From the NCBI RefSeq assembly GCF_023822065.1, contig NZ_CP084930.1, positions 2,806,001 to 2,870,000 of the forward strand: a stretch of DNA of 64,000 nucleotides, written 5' to 3'. The notes beneath the pieces were generated by a model that saw only the letters and a list, made by a program, of their open reading frames with translations, had not been told where the DNA came from and searched no databases. This DNA is from Sphingomonas morindae (GTDB lineage: Bacteria; Pseudomonadota; Alphaproteobacteria; Sphingomonadales; Sphingomonadaceae). The position numbers were made by a program, and so were the translations under genes. Of the stretch, positions 43,215 through 52,320 are shown in pieces (position 1 is the stretch's first letter; each line of letters begins with the position of its first letter).

Positions 43215-45434
43215 TCATCGCCTGCTCACCGTCGCGAGACGGTCGGCATAGGCGGTGAGCGCCGCCGCCGTTTTGACGATATAGGCGCGCGCATCGTCCC
43301 AGCGCCGCTCCTCGATGGCCTCGCGCACGCCGGGCAGCGTCTTGGCGCCATAGCCGGTGAAGCGGCCGGGCGCATAAGCGAGGTTGCGATACCAGGGTCG
43401 GAAAGGCAGGCCCTGCGCATCCAGCATCAGCCGGTCGATCCGGGCGAGGCCCTCGGCCGGCGCCCCGGCGGCGATCGCCGCGTCGGCGGCGGTGGCGGCC
43501 TGGCTCAGCCGCGCGGACGCGGCCTCGAGCGGCGAGAGATCGAGCGCGGGCGTGGCGGCCTCGGCGGGCGGCTCGGCGATCGGCGCCTTGGGATCGGCGG
43601 CGAGCGCGAAGGCATGCGCCGCCACCAGCGTGGCGCGGCTCCGATCCTTGGCCTGCATGGCGGCCACCAGCTTTTTCAGCTCGCCCACATAGCGCGTCAC
43701 CGCCTGGGCGAAATCGCCGTAGCGGGCGGGGATGCGCGGGCCATCGGCCGCGCGCAGCACCAGCCGCCCCGCCACCTTGGACAAAGTGGCGCCATAGGCG
43801 AGGCCGGGATCGTCGAACTTGGTCACATGGGTGAAGCTGTCATACACCGAATGGTAGGAGCCGCTGGTCGCATCCTCGCCGCCAAAGCCGAGATTGATCG
43901 AGGCGATGCCGAGATGCTGGAGAAAGGCCGAATAGTCCGATCCCGAGCCGAGCGCGTCGACCGGCATGTCGGCGCCGGCGCGCGCGGCGGCGAGCGCCTC
44001 GGCATCGGCGCCGGCGGGCTTGTCATAGGCGCTGGCGAGGGTGTGCGCCTGGGCACGCGCGATCACCGAGACGCCGCTCTCGGGATCGCGCACGTCGCGC
44101 GCCGCCTCGTTCACGAAATGCTGCAGCTCGTGCGACGCCTCGGCCTCGAGAAAGCCGCGGCTGCTCATATCGGTGTTGACGTAGAGCAGCGCCTTGCGAT
44201 CGAGTTCGTCGGCATGGGTCTCGGCCCATTCGGTCGAGCCGAGCAGCCCCGGCTCCTCGCCGTCCCAGCTGGCATAGACGATGGTCCGCTCGGGCCGCCA
44301 GCCGCTCCGGGCGAGCGCGCCCAGCGCCTTGGCTTCGGAGAGCATGGCGCCATGGCCGGTCAGCGGATCGGCCGCGCCGAACACCCAGCCATCGCGATGA
44401 TTGCCGCGGATCACCCATTCGTCCGGGCGGGTGCGGCCCTTCATCGTCGCGATGACATCGTAGATCGGCTTGAGCGACCAGTCCGAGCGGACGAGCAGAT
44501 GCGCCTGCACCGCCGGCGTGCCGCCCCAATGATAGGCGAGCGGCAGCGCGCCGCGCGCGGATTGGGGCACCAGCGGGCCTTCCAGCCCGGCGAGCAGCTG
44601 CCGCGCATCGCCATAGGCGATCGGCAGGGCCGGGATCTTGAGCAAGGTCACCGCCTGGGCGCGATCCAGCCGGCGGGCATTGGCGGTGGCGCCGACCCCC
44701 GGGGTCAGCGGATCGCCCGGATAGGTCGTCATGTCCTGCACCGAGCCGCGCTGCACGCCGCGCTCGGGCCGGCCGCCGCCGCGCGGATAGGGATCGAAGC
44801 GGGCATAGCCATCATCGGCGGGATCGGAATAGATCAGGCAGCCCACCGCGCCATGTTCCTGCGCCAGCTTGGGCTTGAGGCCGCGCCAGCCGGCGCCGTA
44901 GCGCGCCAGCACGATCTTGCCGCGCACATCGATGCCGGCGCGGGCGAGCGCCTCATAGTCCGCCGGCATGCCGTAATTGACATAGACGACGGGCGCCGTG
45001 ACATCGCCATCGCCCTGATAGGCGACATAGGGCGGCAGCGCCGCCTGGGTGGCGGCCGAGGTGGGATCGCCGGCGACCGGCGGCTCCTGGCCGCCCAGCG
45101 TGACGCGCGCGGGCGCGATCATCTCCAGCCGGGTCTCGATCGGCGTTGGGTAGAGCACCTGGAAGGTCTCGATGCGGGCGTCCCAGCCCCATTGCTTGAA
45201 CAGCGCCAGCGTCGCCTCGGCATTGGCCTTGTCGTGCGGCGAACCGACCTGGTTGGGCGCGGAGGAGAAATCCTTGAGCCAGGCGAGCTGGTCGGCGGCG
45301 CTGATCGCGGCATCGAACGCCGCCTCGGTGGCCGCCGGCGTGGCGGGCGGCGGGGCGGCCGGCGCCGCCGCCAGCGGCGCGCCCGCAATCGCCAGAGCCA
45401 GCGCCGTTCCCGCCAAGATCCTGTGACGCATCAT
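43215..45434 (-). CDS. M28 family metallopeptidase, glutamate carboxypeptidase II-like
   Basis: 739 residues from the ATG at 45434 (GAGGGGAAAG upstream). A signal peptide ('ILAGTALALAIAGAPLAAAPA') leads to a protease-associated domain (about 150-300), then the M28 zinc domain: 'VIRGNHRDGWVFGAADPLTGHGAML', 'YASWDGEEPGLLGSTEW', 'YVNTDMSSRG' and 'SGSYHSVYDSFTHV'. A C-terminal helical dimerisation-like region follows (about 560-735). It resembles eukaryotic NAALADase/PSMA in layout. It should be a periplasmic or secreted exopeptidase. It is in line with nrdA, 85 bp downstream of it. Confidence 0.9.
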   Translation of the reverse strand: MMRHRILAGTALALAIAGAPLAAAPAAPPPATPAATEAAFDAAISAADQLAWLKDFSSAPNQVGSPHDKANAEATLALFKQWGWDARIETFQVLYPTPIETRLEMIAPARVTLGGQEPPVAGDPTSAATQAALPPYVAYQGDGDVTAPVVYVNYGMPADYEALARAGIDVRGKIVLARYGAGWRGLKPKLAQEHGAVGCLIYSDPADDGYARFDPYPRGGGRPERGVQRGSVQDMTTYPGDPLTPGVGATANARRLDRAQAVTLLKIPALPIAYGDARQLLAGLEGPLVPQSARGALPLAYHWGGTPAVQAHLLVRSDWSLKPIYDVIATMKGRTRPDEWVIRGNHRDGWVFGAADPLTGHGAMLSEAKALGALARSGWRPERTIVYASWDGEEPGLLGSTEWAETHADELDRKALLYVNTDMSSRGFLEAEASHELQHFVNEAARDVRDPESGVSVIARAQAHTLASAYDKPAGADAEALAAARAGADMPVDALGSGSDYSAFLQHLGIASINLGFGGEDATSGSYHSVYDSFTHVTKFDDPGLAYGATLSKVAGRLVLRAADGPRIPARYGDFAQAVTRYVGELKKLVAAMQAKDRSRATLVAAHAFALAADPKAPIAEPPAEAATPALDLSPLEAASARLSQAATAADAAIAAGAPAEGLARIDRLMLDAQGLPFRPWYRNLAYAPGRFTGYGAKTLPGVREAIEERRWDDARAYIVKTAAALTAYADRLATVSRR

Positions 45435-45519
45435 CGCTTTCCCCTCTTGCCCCCCGGGGATTTCCGTTCGCCCCGGCCGGCGCCGCCCATGCCCCGGGCG
45501 GGCGCGGCCGCCGCCCGCC

Positions 45520-47403
45520 TCACTGGCAGGCGAGGCACTCGTCATAATCGGTCGTCTCCACCTCGATCTTCTTCAGATCGATGGTGTTGTCCGCCTCGAC
45601 CCCACCGGCGAAGCCGGCCCGCTGCACGGATTTGGAGCGGAGATAATAGAGCGACTTGATGCCCAGCTCCCAGGCGCGGAAGTGGAGCATCAGCAGATCC
45701 CATTTCTCAACATCGGCGGGGATGAACAGGTTCAGCGACTGCGCCTGATCGATATAGGGCGTGCGATCCGCCGCCAGTTCGAGCAGCCAGCGCTGATCGA
45801 TCTCGAACGAGGTCTTGTAGCAGTCCTTTTCCTCCTGGCTGAGGAAATCGAGATGCTGCACCGAGCCGCCGCGCTCGAGGATGGTGTTCCAGACGGCGTC
45901 CGAATCCTTGGATTTGTCACGCAGCAGCTGCTGGAGATAGGGATTCTTGATCGAGAAGCTGCCCGACAGCGTCTTGTGCGTGTAGATATTGGCCGGGATC
46001 GGTTCGATACAGGCCGAGGTGCCGCCGCAGATGATCGAGATCGACGCGGTCGGCGCGATCGCCATCTTGCAGGAGAAACGCTCCATCACGCCCTGGTCGG
46101 CGGCATCGGGGCACGGCCCGCGCTCATGGGCGAGCAGCATCGAGGCCTCGTCCGCCTTGGCGCGGATGTGCCGGAACATCTTCAGGTTCCACGACTTCGC
46201 CATGGCGCTTTCAAAGGGCAGGCCGCGCGCCTGGAGAAAGGAGTGGAAGCCCATCACGCCGAGCCCGACCGAACGCTCGCGCGACGCCGAATATTTCGCG
46301 CGCGCCATGCCATCCTCGGCGCGATCGATATAGTCGCTCAGCACATTGTCGAGGAAGCGCATCACATCCTCGATGAAGCGGCCGTCGCCGTGCCACTGGT
46401 CCCAGGTCTCGAGGTTGAGCGAGGAGAGGCAGCACACGGCGGTGCGCGCCTCGCCATTCTGATCGATCCCGGTCGGCAGCGTGATCTCCGAGCAGAGGTT
46501 CGAGGTCGATACCTTGAGGCCGACGTCGCGCTGGAATTTCGGCATGGCGCGGTTCACCGTATCGGCGAACACGATATAGGGCTCGCCCGTCGCCAGCCGG
46601 GTTTCCACCAGCTTCTGGAACAGCGCGCGCGCGTCCACCTCGCCGCGCCGCGAGCCGTCCTTGGGGCTGCGCAGCTCGAAGCTGCCGCCGTCGCGCACGG
46701 CTTCCATGAACTCGTCGGTCAGCAGCACGCCATGGTGCAGGTTCAGCGCCTTGCGGTTGAAATCGCCCGACGGCTTACGGATCTCGAGAAACTCCTCGAT
46801 CTCCGGGTGCGACACATCGAGATAGCAGGCGGCCGAGCCGCGCCGCAGCGAGCCCTGGCTGATCGCCAGCGTCAGCGAATCCATCACCCGCACGAAGGGG
46901 ATGATCCCCGAAGTCTTGCCGTTGAGGCCGACCGGCTCGCCGATGCCGCGGACATTGCCCCAATAGGTGCCGATGCCGCCGCCGCGGCTGGCGAGCCAGA
47001 CATTCTCGTTCCAGGTCTCGACAATGCCGTCCAGGCTGTCGGGCACCGAATTGAGATAGCAGGAGATCGGCAGGCCGCGCCCGGTGCCGCCATTGGACAG
47101 GACGGGGGTGGCGGGCATGAACCAGAGGCGGGAAATATAGTCGTACAGCCGCTGGGCGTGCGCGGCATCGTCGGCATAGGCCGAGGCGACGCGCACGAAC
47201 AGATCCTGGATGCTCTCGCCCGGGAGCAGATAGCGATCCTTCAGCGTCTCCTTGCCGAAATCGGTGAGCAGCGCGTCGCGGCCATGATCCACCTCCACCG
47301 GATAGGGCGCGCGCGGCCCGTCCGCGCGGGCGGGCGCGACGCCGGACTGGGCCTCGCTGGTCGCGTCGATCATGCTCGCCTCGCTGCTGCCTGCCAGATC
47401 CAT
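45520..47403 (-). CDS. nrdA: class Ia ribonucleotide reductase alpha subunit (R1), lacking an ATP-cone
   Basis: 627 residues from the ATG at 47403; the open frame continues 5' without family-like sequence. An ATG at 47373 is an alternative. Catalytic features: 'GLPISCYLNSVPD', 'SNLCSEITLPTG' (Asn, Cys, Glu of the active site), 'AVCCLSSLNLETW' and the C-terminal redox pair 'YDECLACQ'. Only about 50 residues precede the catalytic domain ('LLTDFGKETLKDRYLLPGES'), so no N-terminal ATP-cone is present and dATP inhibition by that route is not expected. Two NrdR-like boxes lie about 130 bp upstream. It reduces ribonucleoside diphosphates together with NrdB. Confidence 0.93.
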   Translation of the reverse strand: MDLAGSSEASMIDATSEAQSGVAPARADGPRAPYPVEVDHGRDALLTDFGKETLKDRYLLPGESIQDLFVRVASAYADDAAHAQRLYDYISRLWFMPATPVLSNGGTGRGLPISCYLNSVPDSLDGIVETWNENVWLASRGGGIGTYWGNVRGIGEPVGLNGKTSGIIPFVRVMDSLTLAISQGSLRRGSAACYLDVSHPEIEEFLEIRKPSGDFNRKALNLHHGVLLTDEFMEAVRDGGSFELRSPKDGSRRGEVDARALFQKLVETRLATGEPYIVFADTVNRAMPKFQRDVGLKVSTSNLCSEITLPTGIDQNGEARTAVCCLSSLNLETWDQWHGDGRFIEDVMRFLDNVLSDYIDRAEDGMARAKYSASRERSVGLGVMGFHSFLQARGLPFESAMAKSWNLKMFRHIRAKADEASMLLAHERGPCPDAADQGVMERFSCKMAIAPTASISIICGGTSACIEPIPANIYTHKTLSGSFSIKNPYLQQLLRDKSKDSDAVWNTILERGGSVQHLDFLSQEEKDCYKTSFEIDQRWLLELAADRTPYIDQAQSLNLFIPADVEKWDLLMLHFRAWELGIKSLYYLRSKSVQRAGFAGGVEADNTIDLKKIEVETTDYDECLACQ

Positions 47404-47533
47404 CTCTTCGCCGCTCCGTTCCTGATCCGTTCGACTCACGGCGCCGGGATTGCCCGGATGCCGCCCATCTCGCAATGCCTGTGTTCGGGGCACGGGACAC
47501 ACCGGACGGGACAGGGCCTCGACCCCACCGCAT

Positions 47534-47581
47534 CCGCTATATAGTGCGTCGCCCGCGCTCCCCCTACACAATGGCTTGTGC
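47534..47581 (-). promoter_or_regulatory. pair of NrdR-like boxes upstream of nrdA
   Basis: Two 16-bp sites start 32 bp apart: CCGCTATATAGTGCGT (47534-47549) and ACACAATGGCTTGTGC (47566-47581). Each matches 12 of 16 positions of the NrdR consensus acaCwAtATaTwGtgt as I recall it. NrdR boxes normally occur as two such sites separated by 15-16 bp, as here. They lie in the 343-bp divergent region between nrdA and the fumarase gene, so repression of nrdA by NrdR is expected; an effect on the fumarase gene is possible. Confidence 0.72.
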
Positions 47582-47746
47582 CGTGCTTCTTTCCGCGAGG
47601 GTAGGCGGTATTTTTTCGGAGCGTGCAAATTTCCCGCTTGCAGTCTCCGGAAGCCAGCTTGGTCCACGCGTCGCGGCCGGCCGGATGGTTGGCGTGCGCC
47701 GCCACTGGCGCTAAGGCGTGCGCGACATCCGCACGAAGGCCGTTTC

Positions 47747-49267
47747 ATGACAATCCTCATCCGCGAAGCCGACCTGATCGAGAGCGTCGCCGACGCGCTG
47801 CAATATATCTCCTACTATCACCCGATGGATTATATCCGGGCGCTGGGGGATGCCTATGAAGCCGAGCAATCGCCCGCCGCGCGCGATGCGATCGCGCAGA
47901 TCCTCACCAACAGCCGGATGTGCGCCGAGGGCCATCGCCCGATCTGCCAGGATACGGGCATCGTCACCGTCTTCGTCAAATGGGGGATGAACTGCCGGCT
48001 GGACAGCGCGCATGCGCTCCAGGCGGTGATCGACGAGGGTGTCCGCCGCGCCTATCTCCACCCCGAGAATCGGCTGCGCGCCTCGATTCTCGCCGATCCC
48101 GCCTTCGGCCGCGTCAACACCCGCGACAACACGCCGTCGGTGCTCCATGTCGAGCTGGTGCCGGGCGACCGCGTCGACGTGACCGTCGCCGCCAAGGGTG
48201 GCGGATCGGAGAACAAGTCCAAGTTCAAGATGCTCAACCCATCGGACAGCATCGTCGACTGGGTGCTGGAGATGGTGCCGCAGATGGGCGCCGGCTGGTG
48301 CCCGCCCGGCATGCTGGGGATCGGCATCGGCGGCACCGCCGAAAAGGCGATGCTGCTCGCCAAGGAATCGCTCATGGGCGATATCGACATGGCGCAGCTC
48401 AAGGCGCGCGGTCCGGCGAGCCGGCTGGAGGAATTGCGGATCGAGCTGTTCGACAAGGTCAACGCGCTCGGCATCGGCGCGCAGGGGCTGGGCGGCCTGG
48501 CCACCGTGCTGGACGTGAAGATCCTCGACTGGCCGACCCATGCCGCCTCCAAGCCGATCGCGATGATCCCCAATTGCGCCGCGACGCGCCACGCGCATTT
48601 CCATCTCGACGGCAGCGGACCGGCCTATCTGCCGACGCCCAATCTCGATGCCTGGCCCAAGGTGGAATGGACGCCGTCCAAGGAATCGATCCGTGTCGAT
48701 CTCGATACGCTCACGCCGGAGATCGTCGCCAGCTGGAAGCCGGGCGATCGGCTGCTGCTGAATGGCCGCATGCTCACCGGGCGCGATGCCGCGCACAAGC
48801 GCATCCAGGACATGCTCGCCCGCGGCGAGACGCTGCCGGTCGCCTTCAAGGGCCGCGTGATCTATTATGTCGGCCCGGTCGATCCGGTCGGCGATGAGGT
48901 GGTCGGCCCCGCCGGCCCCACCACCGCGACGCGGATGGACAAGTTCACCAAGATGATGCTCGATCAGGGCCTGCTCGCCATGGTCGGCAAGGCGGAGCGC
49001 GGGCCGGCCGCGATCGCGGCGATCAAGGAGGCGCGCTCCGCCTATCTGATGGCGGTCGGCGGCGCGGCCTATCTGGTGGCGCGCGCGATCAAGGCGGCGC
49101 GCGTGGTGGGCTTCGAGGATCTCGGGATGGAAGCCATTTACGAGTTCGACGTGAAGGACATGCCGGTCACCGTCGCGGTCGATGCCGAGGGCGTGAGCGT
49201 GCATCATACGGGGCCGCTCGTGTGGCGCGACAAGATCGCCAAGGCGCGCGCGGCGGAGCCGGCATGA
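47747..49267 (+). CDS. class I fumarate hydratase (iron-sulfur)
   Basis: 506 residues from the ATG at 47747. Class I fumarase motifs: 'GHRPICQDTGIVTVFVKWG', 'AAKGGGSENKSKF', 'GWCPPGMLGIGIGGTAEKAM', 'IPNCAATRHAHFHLDG' and a C-terminal beta domain with 'GPTTATRMDKFTKMMLDQGLLAM'. The three Cys at 'PICQD', 'GWCPP' and 'PNCAA' bind the oxygen-sensitive 4Fe-4S cluster. Alpha and beta parts are fused in one chain as in E. coli FumA. It hydrates fumarate to malate in the citric acid cycle. It starts 14 bp before the ABC-F gene. Confidence 0.94.
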   Translation: MTILIREADLIESVADALQYISYYHPMDYIRALGDAYEAEQSPAARDAIAQILTNSRMCAEGHRPICQDTGIVTVFVKWGMNCRLDSAHALQAVIDEGVRRAYLHPENRLRASILADPAFGRVNTRDNTPSVLHVELVPGDRVDVTVAAKGGGSENKSKFKMLNPSDSIVDWVLEMVPQMGAGWCPPGMLGIGIGGTAEKAMLLAKESLMGDIDMAQLKARGPASRLEELRIELFDKVNALGIGAQGLGGLATVLDVKILDWPTHAASKPIAMIPNCAATRHAHFHLDGSGPAYLPTPNLDAWPKVEWTPSKESIRVDLDTLTPEIVASWKPGDRLLLNGRMLTGRDAAHKRIQDMLARGETLPVAFKGRVIYYVGPVDPVGDEVVGPAGPTTATRMDKFTKMMLDQGLLAMVGKAERGPAAIAAIKEARSAYLMAVGGAAYLVARAIKAARVVGFEDLGMEAIYEFDVKDMPVTVAVDAEGVSVHHTGPLVWRDKIAKARAAEPA

Positions 49268-49280
49268 TCCGGACCGGCCG

Positions 49281-51137
49281 ATGCTGAACCTCAACGGCAT
49301 TACGGTGCGGCTCGGCGGCCGCACCATCCTGGATGGCGCCACCGCCATGCTGCCCACCCGCGCGCGCGTGGGGCTGATCGGCCGCAACGGCGCCGGCAAG
49401 TCGACACTGGTGAAGATCATCGCCGGCGCGCTCGAGCCCGATGGCGGCGCGGTGGAGATGCCGCGCGGCGCGCGCATCGGCTATGTCGCGCAGGAAGCGC
49501 CCGCCGGCCGCACCACCCCGGCCGAGGCGGTGCTCGCCGCCGATACCGAGCGCGCGGCGCTGCTCCACGAGGCGGAGGATTGCGCCGATCCCGATCGGCT
49601 GGGCGACATTCACGAGCGGCTCAACGCCATCGACGCCTATGCCGCGCCGGCGCGCGCGGCACGCATCCTCAACGGGCTCGGCTTTGACGAGGAGATGCAG
49701 GCGCGGCCGCTGGACAGCTATTCGGGCGGCTGGCGGATGCGCGTCGCGCTGGCGGCGCTGCTCTTCTCCCAGCCCGATCTGCTGCTGCTCGACGAGCCCT
49801 CCAACCATCTCGATCTCGAGGCGGTGCTGTGGCTCGAGGATTTCCTGAAGACCTATCCGGCGACGATCGTCATCGTCAGCCACGAGCGCGACTTTCTGAA
49901 CAATATCGTGGACCATATCCTGCATCTGCAGGGCGGCAAGATCACCCTCTATGCCGGCGGCTACGACAGTTTCGAGCGCCAGCGCGCGGAACGGCTGGCG
50001 CAGCTCGAGGCGGCGCGCGCCAACCAGGCGGCGCAGCGGGCCAAGCTCCAGGATTATATCGCGCGCAACTCGGCGCGCGCCTCCACCGCCAAGCAGGCGC
50101 AGAGCCGCGTCAAGGCGCTGGCGCGGCTCCAGCCGATCGCCGAGGCGTTCGAGGATCCCTCGCTCACTTTCGGCTTTCCCGATCCCACCGAGCTGAAGCC
50201 GCCGCTCATCACGCTCGACATGGCCAGTGTCGGCTATGCGGAGACGCCGGTGCTCCAGCGGCTGAACCTGCGCATCGATCCGGACGACCGGCTGGCGCTG
50301 CTCGGCCGCAACGGCAATGGCAAGACGACGCTGGCGCGCCTGCTCGCCGCGCAGCTGGCGCCGATGGCGGGCGCGATGGCCGCGAGCGGCAAGCTGAAGG
50401 TCGGCTATTTCACCCAATATCAGGTCGAGGAGCTGGATAGCGGCGATACGCCCGTCGAGCATATGGCGCGGGTGATGAAGGGCGCCACGCCGGGCGCGGT
50501 GCGCGCGCAGCTGGGCCGCTTCGGCTTTTCGGGCGACAAGGCGACGACGCAGGTCGGCCGGCTCTCGGGTGGCGAGCGGGCGCGGCTGGCGCTGGCGCTG
50601 ATCACGCGCGAGGCGCCGCACCTGCTGATCCTGGACGAGCCGACCAACCATCTCGACGTCGACGCGCGCGAGGCGCTGGTGCGCGCCCTGGCCGAATATC
50701 GCGGCGCGGTGGTGATCGTCAGCCATGACCGCCACATGATCGAGCTTGCGGCGGACCGGCTGGTGCTGGTGGATGGCGGCACCGCGCGCGAGTTCGACGG
50801 ATCGCTCGACGATTATACGGCGCTGGTGCTGGCCCGTCCGGCGGCGGGCGACAAGAAGGCCAACCGCAAGGAGGATCGCCGCGCCGCCGCCGAGCGGCGC
50901 GAGGCCGCGCAGGCGCTGCGCAAGGCGGTGCGCGAGGCCGAGACGGAGATGGCGCGGCTGCAGACGCTGCGCTCCGCGCTGGACCGCGCCATGTTCGATC
51001 CCGCCGGCGCCGAGCCCGGCTTCGCCAAGCTGACCATGACGGAGCTGATGAAGCGCCGCGCCGATGCCGAGGCCAGGCTCGAGGCGATCGAGGCCGAATG
51101 GCTGGCGGCGAGCGAGGCGCTGGAGGCGGCGGCCTGA
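49281..51137 (+). CDS. ABC-F family ATPase (Uup/YheS type)
   Basis: 618 residues with two ABC domains and no membrane segments. Walker A 'GRNGAGKSTLV' (about 35) and 'GRNGNGKTTLARLL' (about 345); signatures 'LDSYSGGWRMRVALAALL' and 'GRLSGGERARLALALI'; Walker B 'LLLLDEPSNHLDLEAVLWLEDFL' and 'LLILDEPTNHLDVDAREAL'. The linker (about 240-310) is Arg/Lys-rich, and a C-terminal coiled coil (about 530-615) follows. ABC-F proteins act on ribosomes, relieving stalled or difficult translation. The overlap with the next ORF is discussed there. The Uup/YheS assignment rests on the C-terminal coiled coil. Confidence 0.9.
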   Translation: MLNLNGITVRLGGRTILDGATAMLPTRARVGLIGRNGAGKSTLVKIIAGALEPDGGAVEMPRGARIGYVAQEAPAGRTTPAEAVLAADTERAALLHEAEDCADPDRLGDIHERLNAIDAYAAPARAARILNGLGFDEEMQARPLDSYSGGWRMRVALAALLFSQPDLLLLDEPSNHLDLEAVLWLEDFLKTYPATIVIVSHERDFLNNIVDHILHLQGGKITLYAGGYDSFERQRAERLAQLEAARANQAAQRAKLQDYIARNSARASTAKQAQSRVKALARLQPIAEAFEDPSLTFGFPDPTELKPPLITLDMASVGYAETPVLQRLNLRIDPDDRLALLGRNGNGKTTLARLLAAQLAPMAGAMAASGKLKVGYFTQYQVEELDSGDTPVEHMARVMKGATPGAVRAQLGRFGFSGDKATTQVGRLSGGERARLALALITREAPHLLILDEPTNHLDVDAREALVRALAEYRGAVVIVSHDRHMIELAADRLVLVDGGTAREFDGSLDDYTALVLARPAAGDKKANRKEDRRAAAERREAAQALRKAVREAETEMARLQTLRSALDRAMFDPAGAEPGFAKLTMTELMKRRADAEARLEAIEAEWLAASEALEAAA

Positions 51138-51859
51138 GCGGCGCGCGCACCCGGCCGCGCGCGGCGGGCGGGCTCGCGCTCGTCCCGCCCCGCCGCCCCG
51201 CGCCCGTCCGCGGGCGGCCGCGTGGCCGCAAGCCGGCGCGCCGGCGCGCGGCGCCGCTGCCGCCGCTCGTCACGCTCATGCTGCTGTGGAGCTTCGGCTT
51301 CACGCTGCTGTGGCTGTTCGATCATCGCCGGCCGGCGGCGCCGCCGGCGCCGGCGCGGACCGAGCGGCCCGATTTCGCCGCCGCCCGCGCCGCCAACGCC
51401 CTTCTGCCGATCGTGCGCGCGCCGCGCGCGGCGGCGCCCTTCCGCTTCCATGGCAGCGAGGCCGCGCGCGAGCAGGCGGCGCAATGCCTCGCCACCGCGG
51501 CGCTCTACGAGGCGGGCGACGACGAGGAGGGCCAGCGCGCGGTGATGCAGGTGGTGCTCAACCGCGCCCGCCGGCCGGGCTTCCCCAAGACGATCTGCGG
51601 CGTGGTCTATCAGGGTGCCGCGCTCGCCACCGGCTGCCAATTCTCCTTCGCCTGCGACGGCTCGGCGACGCGCCGCACCGAGCGCAGCGGCTGGGATGCG
51701 GCGCGGCGCCGCGCCCGCGCCGCGCTGGCGGGCGCGGTGTATCGCCCGGTCGGCAGCGCCACCCATTATCACGCGGACTATGTGCTGCCCTATTGGATGG
51801 GGACGCTCGACAAGATCGCCCGCGTCCGCACCCATATCTTCTACGAGCCGCGCGGCTGA
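51098..51859 (+). CDS. cell wall hydrolase, SleB family, membrane-anchored
   Basis: Up to 253 residues. The hydrolase domain starts at about 125 with 'QAAQCLATAALYEAGDDEEG', then 'QRAVMQVVLNRARRPGFPKT', 'ICGVVYQGA', 'TGCQFSFACDGS' and 'GSATHYHADYVLPYWMGTLDKI'. These match the SleB/Hydrolase_2 family that cleaves peptidoglycan. Before it are a basic Pro/Arg-rich stretch and a single hydrophobic segment ('PLVTLMLLWSFGFTLLWLFDH', about 55-76). The start is unsure: ATG 51098 lies within the ABC-F gene (40-bp overlap, GAGG upstream) and ATG 51278 would begin inside the membrane segment. The 3' end overlaps the NUDIX gene by 19 bp. Confidence 0.85.
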   Translation: MAGGERGAGGGGLSGARTRPRAAGGLALVPPRRPAPVRGRPRGRKPARRRAAPLPPLVTLMLLWSFGFTLLWLFDHRRPAAPPAPARTERPDFAAARAANALLPIVRAPRAAAPFRFHGSEAAREQAAQCLATAALYEAGDDEEGQRAVMQVVLNRARRPGFPKTICGVVYQGAALATGCQFSFACDGSATRRTERSGWDAARRRARAALAGAVYRPVGSATHYHADYVLPYWMGTLDKIARVRTHIFYEPRG

Positions 51860-52320
51860 TCGGCTTCGAGCAGCGCGGCGAGCGCCTCCAGCAGCGGGCG
51901 CTGGCTCGGCAGCATCATCGCCTCCGCCTCGGCCAGCCTGAACCAGGCGGCGCGGTCCACCTCGGGAAAGGCGCGGATCCGGCCGCTGCGCGGCGGCCAT
52001 TCGAGATCGAAGGCCTGGCTCCGCAGCGTCGCCGGATCGAAATCGCCGGCCAGCGCGAAGGCGCACACCTGCTTGCCGCCGGCCTGGCGGATCGGCGGCA
52101 GCGGCCGCGGCGCGCCGTGCGGGGCGCTGCCAAGCTCCTCCGCGAACTCGCGCAGCGCCGCCGCGAGCATCGTCTCGCCGGGCTCGGGCGCGCCCTTGGG
52201 GATCTGCCACGCGCCCGCGTCGCGCCGCGCCCAATAGGGGCCGCCGGGATGGACGAGCAGCACCTCCACCCCGTCGGCGCCGGGGCGGTGGAGCAGGATG
52301 CCGGCGCTCACCGCGCCCAT
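51841..52320 (-). CDS. NUDIX hydrolase
   Basis: 159 residues. The Nudix box reads 'GAPEPGETMLAAALREFAEELG', fitting Gx5Ex7REUxEExGU with all catalytic Glu residues. The N-terminus 'VSAGILLHRPGADGVEVLLVHPGG' and 'WQIPKGAPEPGE' match the subgroup related to diadenosine polyphosphate or NUDT2-like hydrolases. It cleaves a nucleoside diphosphate linked to another moiety; the substrate is open. It is the last gene of the minus-strand set PEBP-phosphoesterase-NUDIX and overlaps the phosphoesterase stop by one base (TGATG). Confidence 0.9.
   Translation of the reverse strand: MGAVSAGILLHRPGADGVEVLLVHPGGPYWARRDAGAWQIPKGAPEPGETMLAAALREFAEELGSAPHGAPRPLPPIRQAGGKQVCAFALAGDFDPATLRSQAFDLEWPPRSGRIRAFPEVDRAAWFRLAEAEAMMLPSQRPLLEALAALLEADQPRGS

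Noticed and set aside
43614-45659. 681-residue plus-strand frame opposite the M28 peptidase
   Set aside because: No domain, Arg/Gly/His composition typical of antisense frames; the peptidase on the minus strand has all zinc motifs.
47404-47760. 118-residue N-terminal extension of NrdA that could hide an ATP-cone
   Set aside because: The extension is Arg/Pro-rich with no ATP-cone motif, and the NrdR-like boxes lie inside it; the ATG at 47403 fits the family better.
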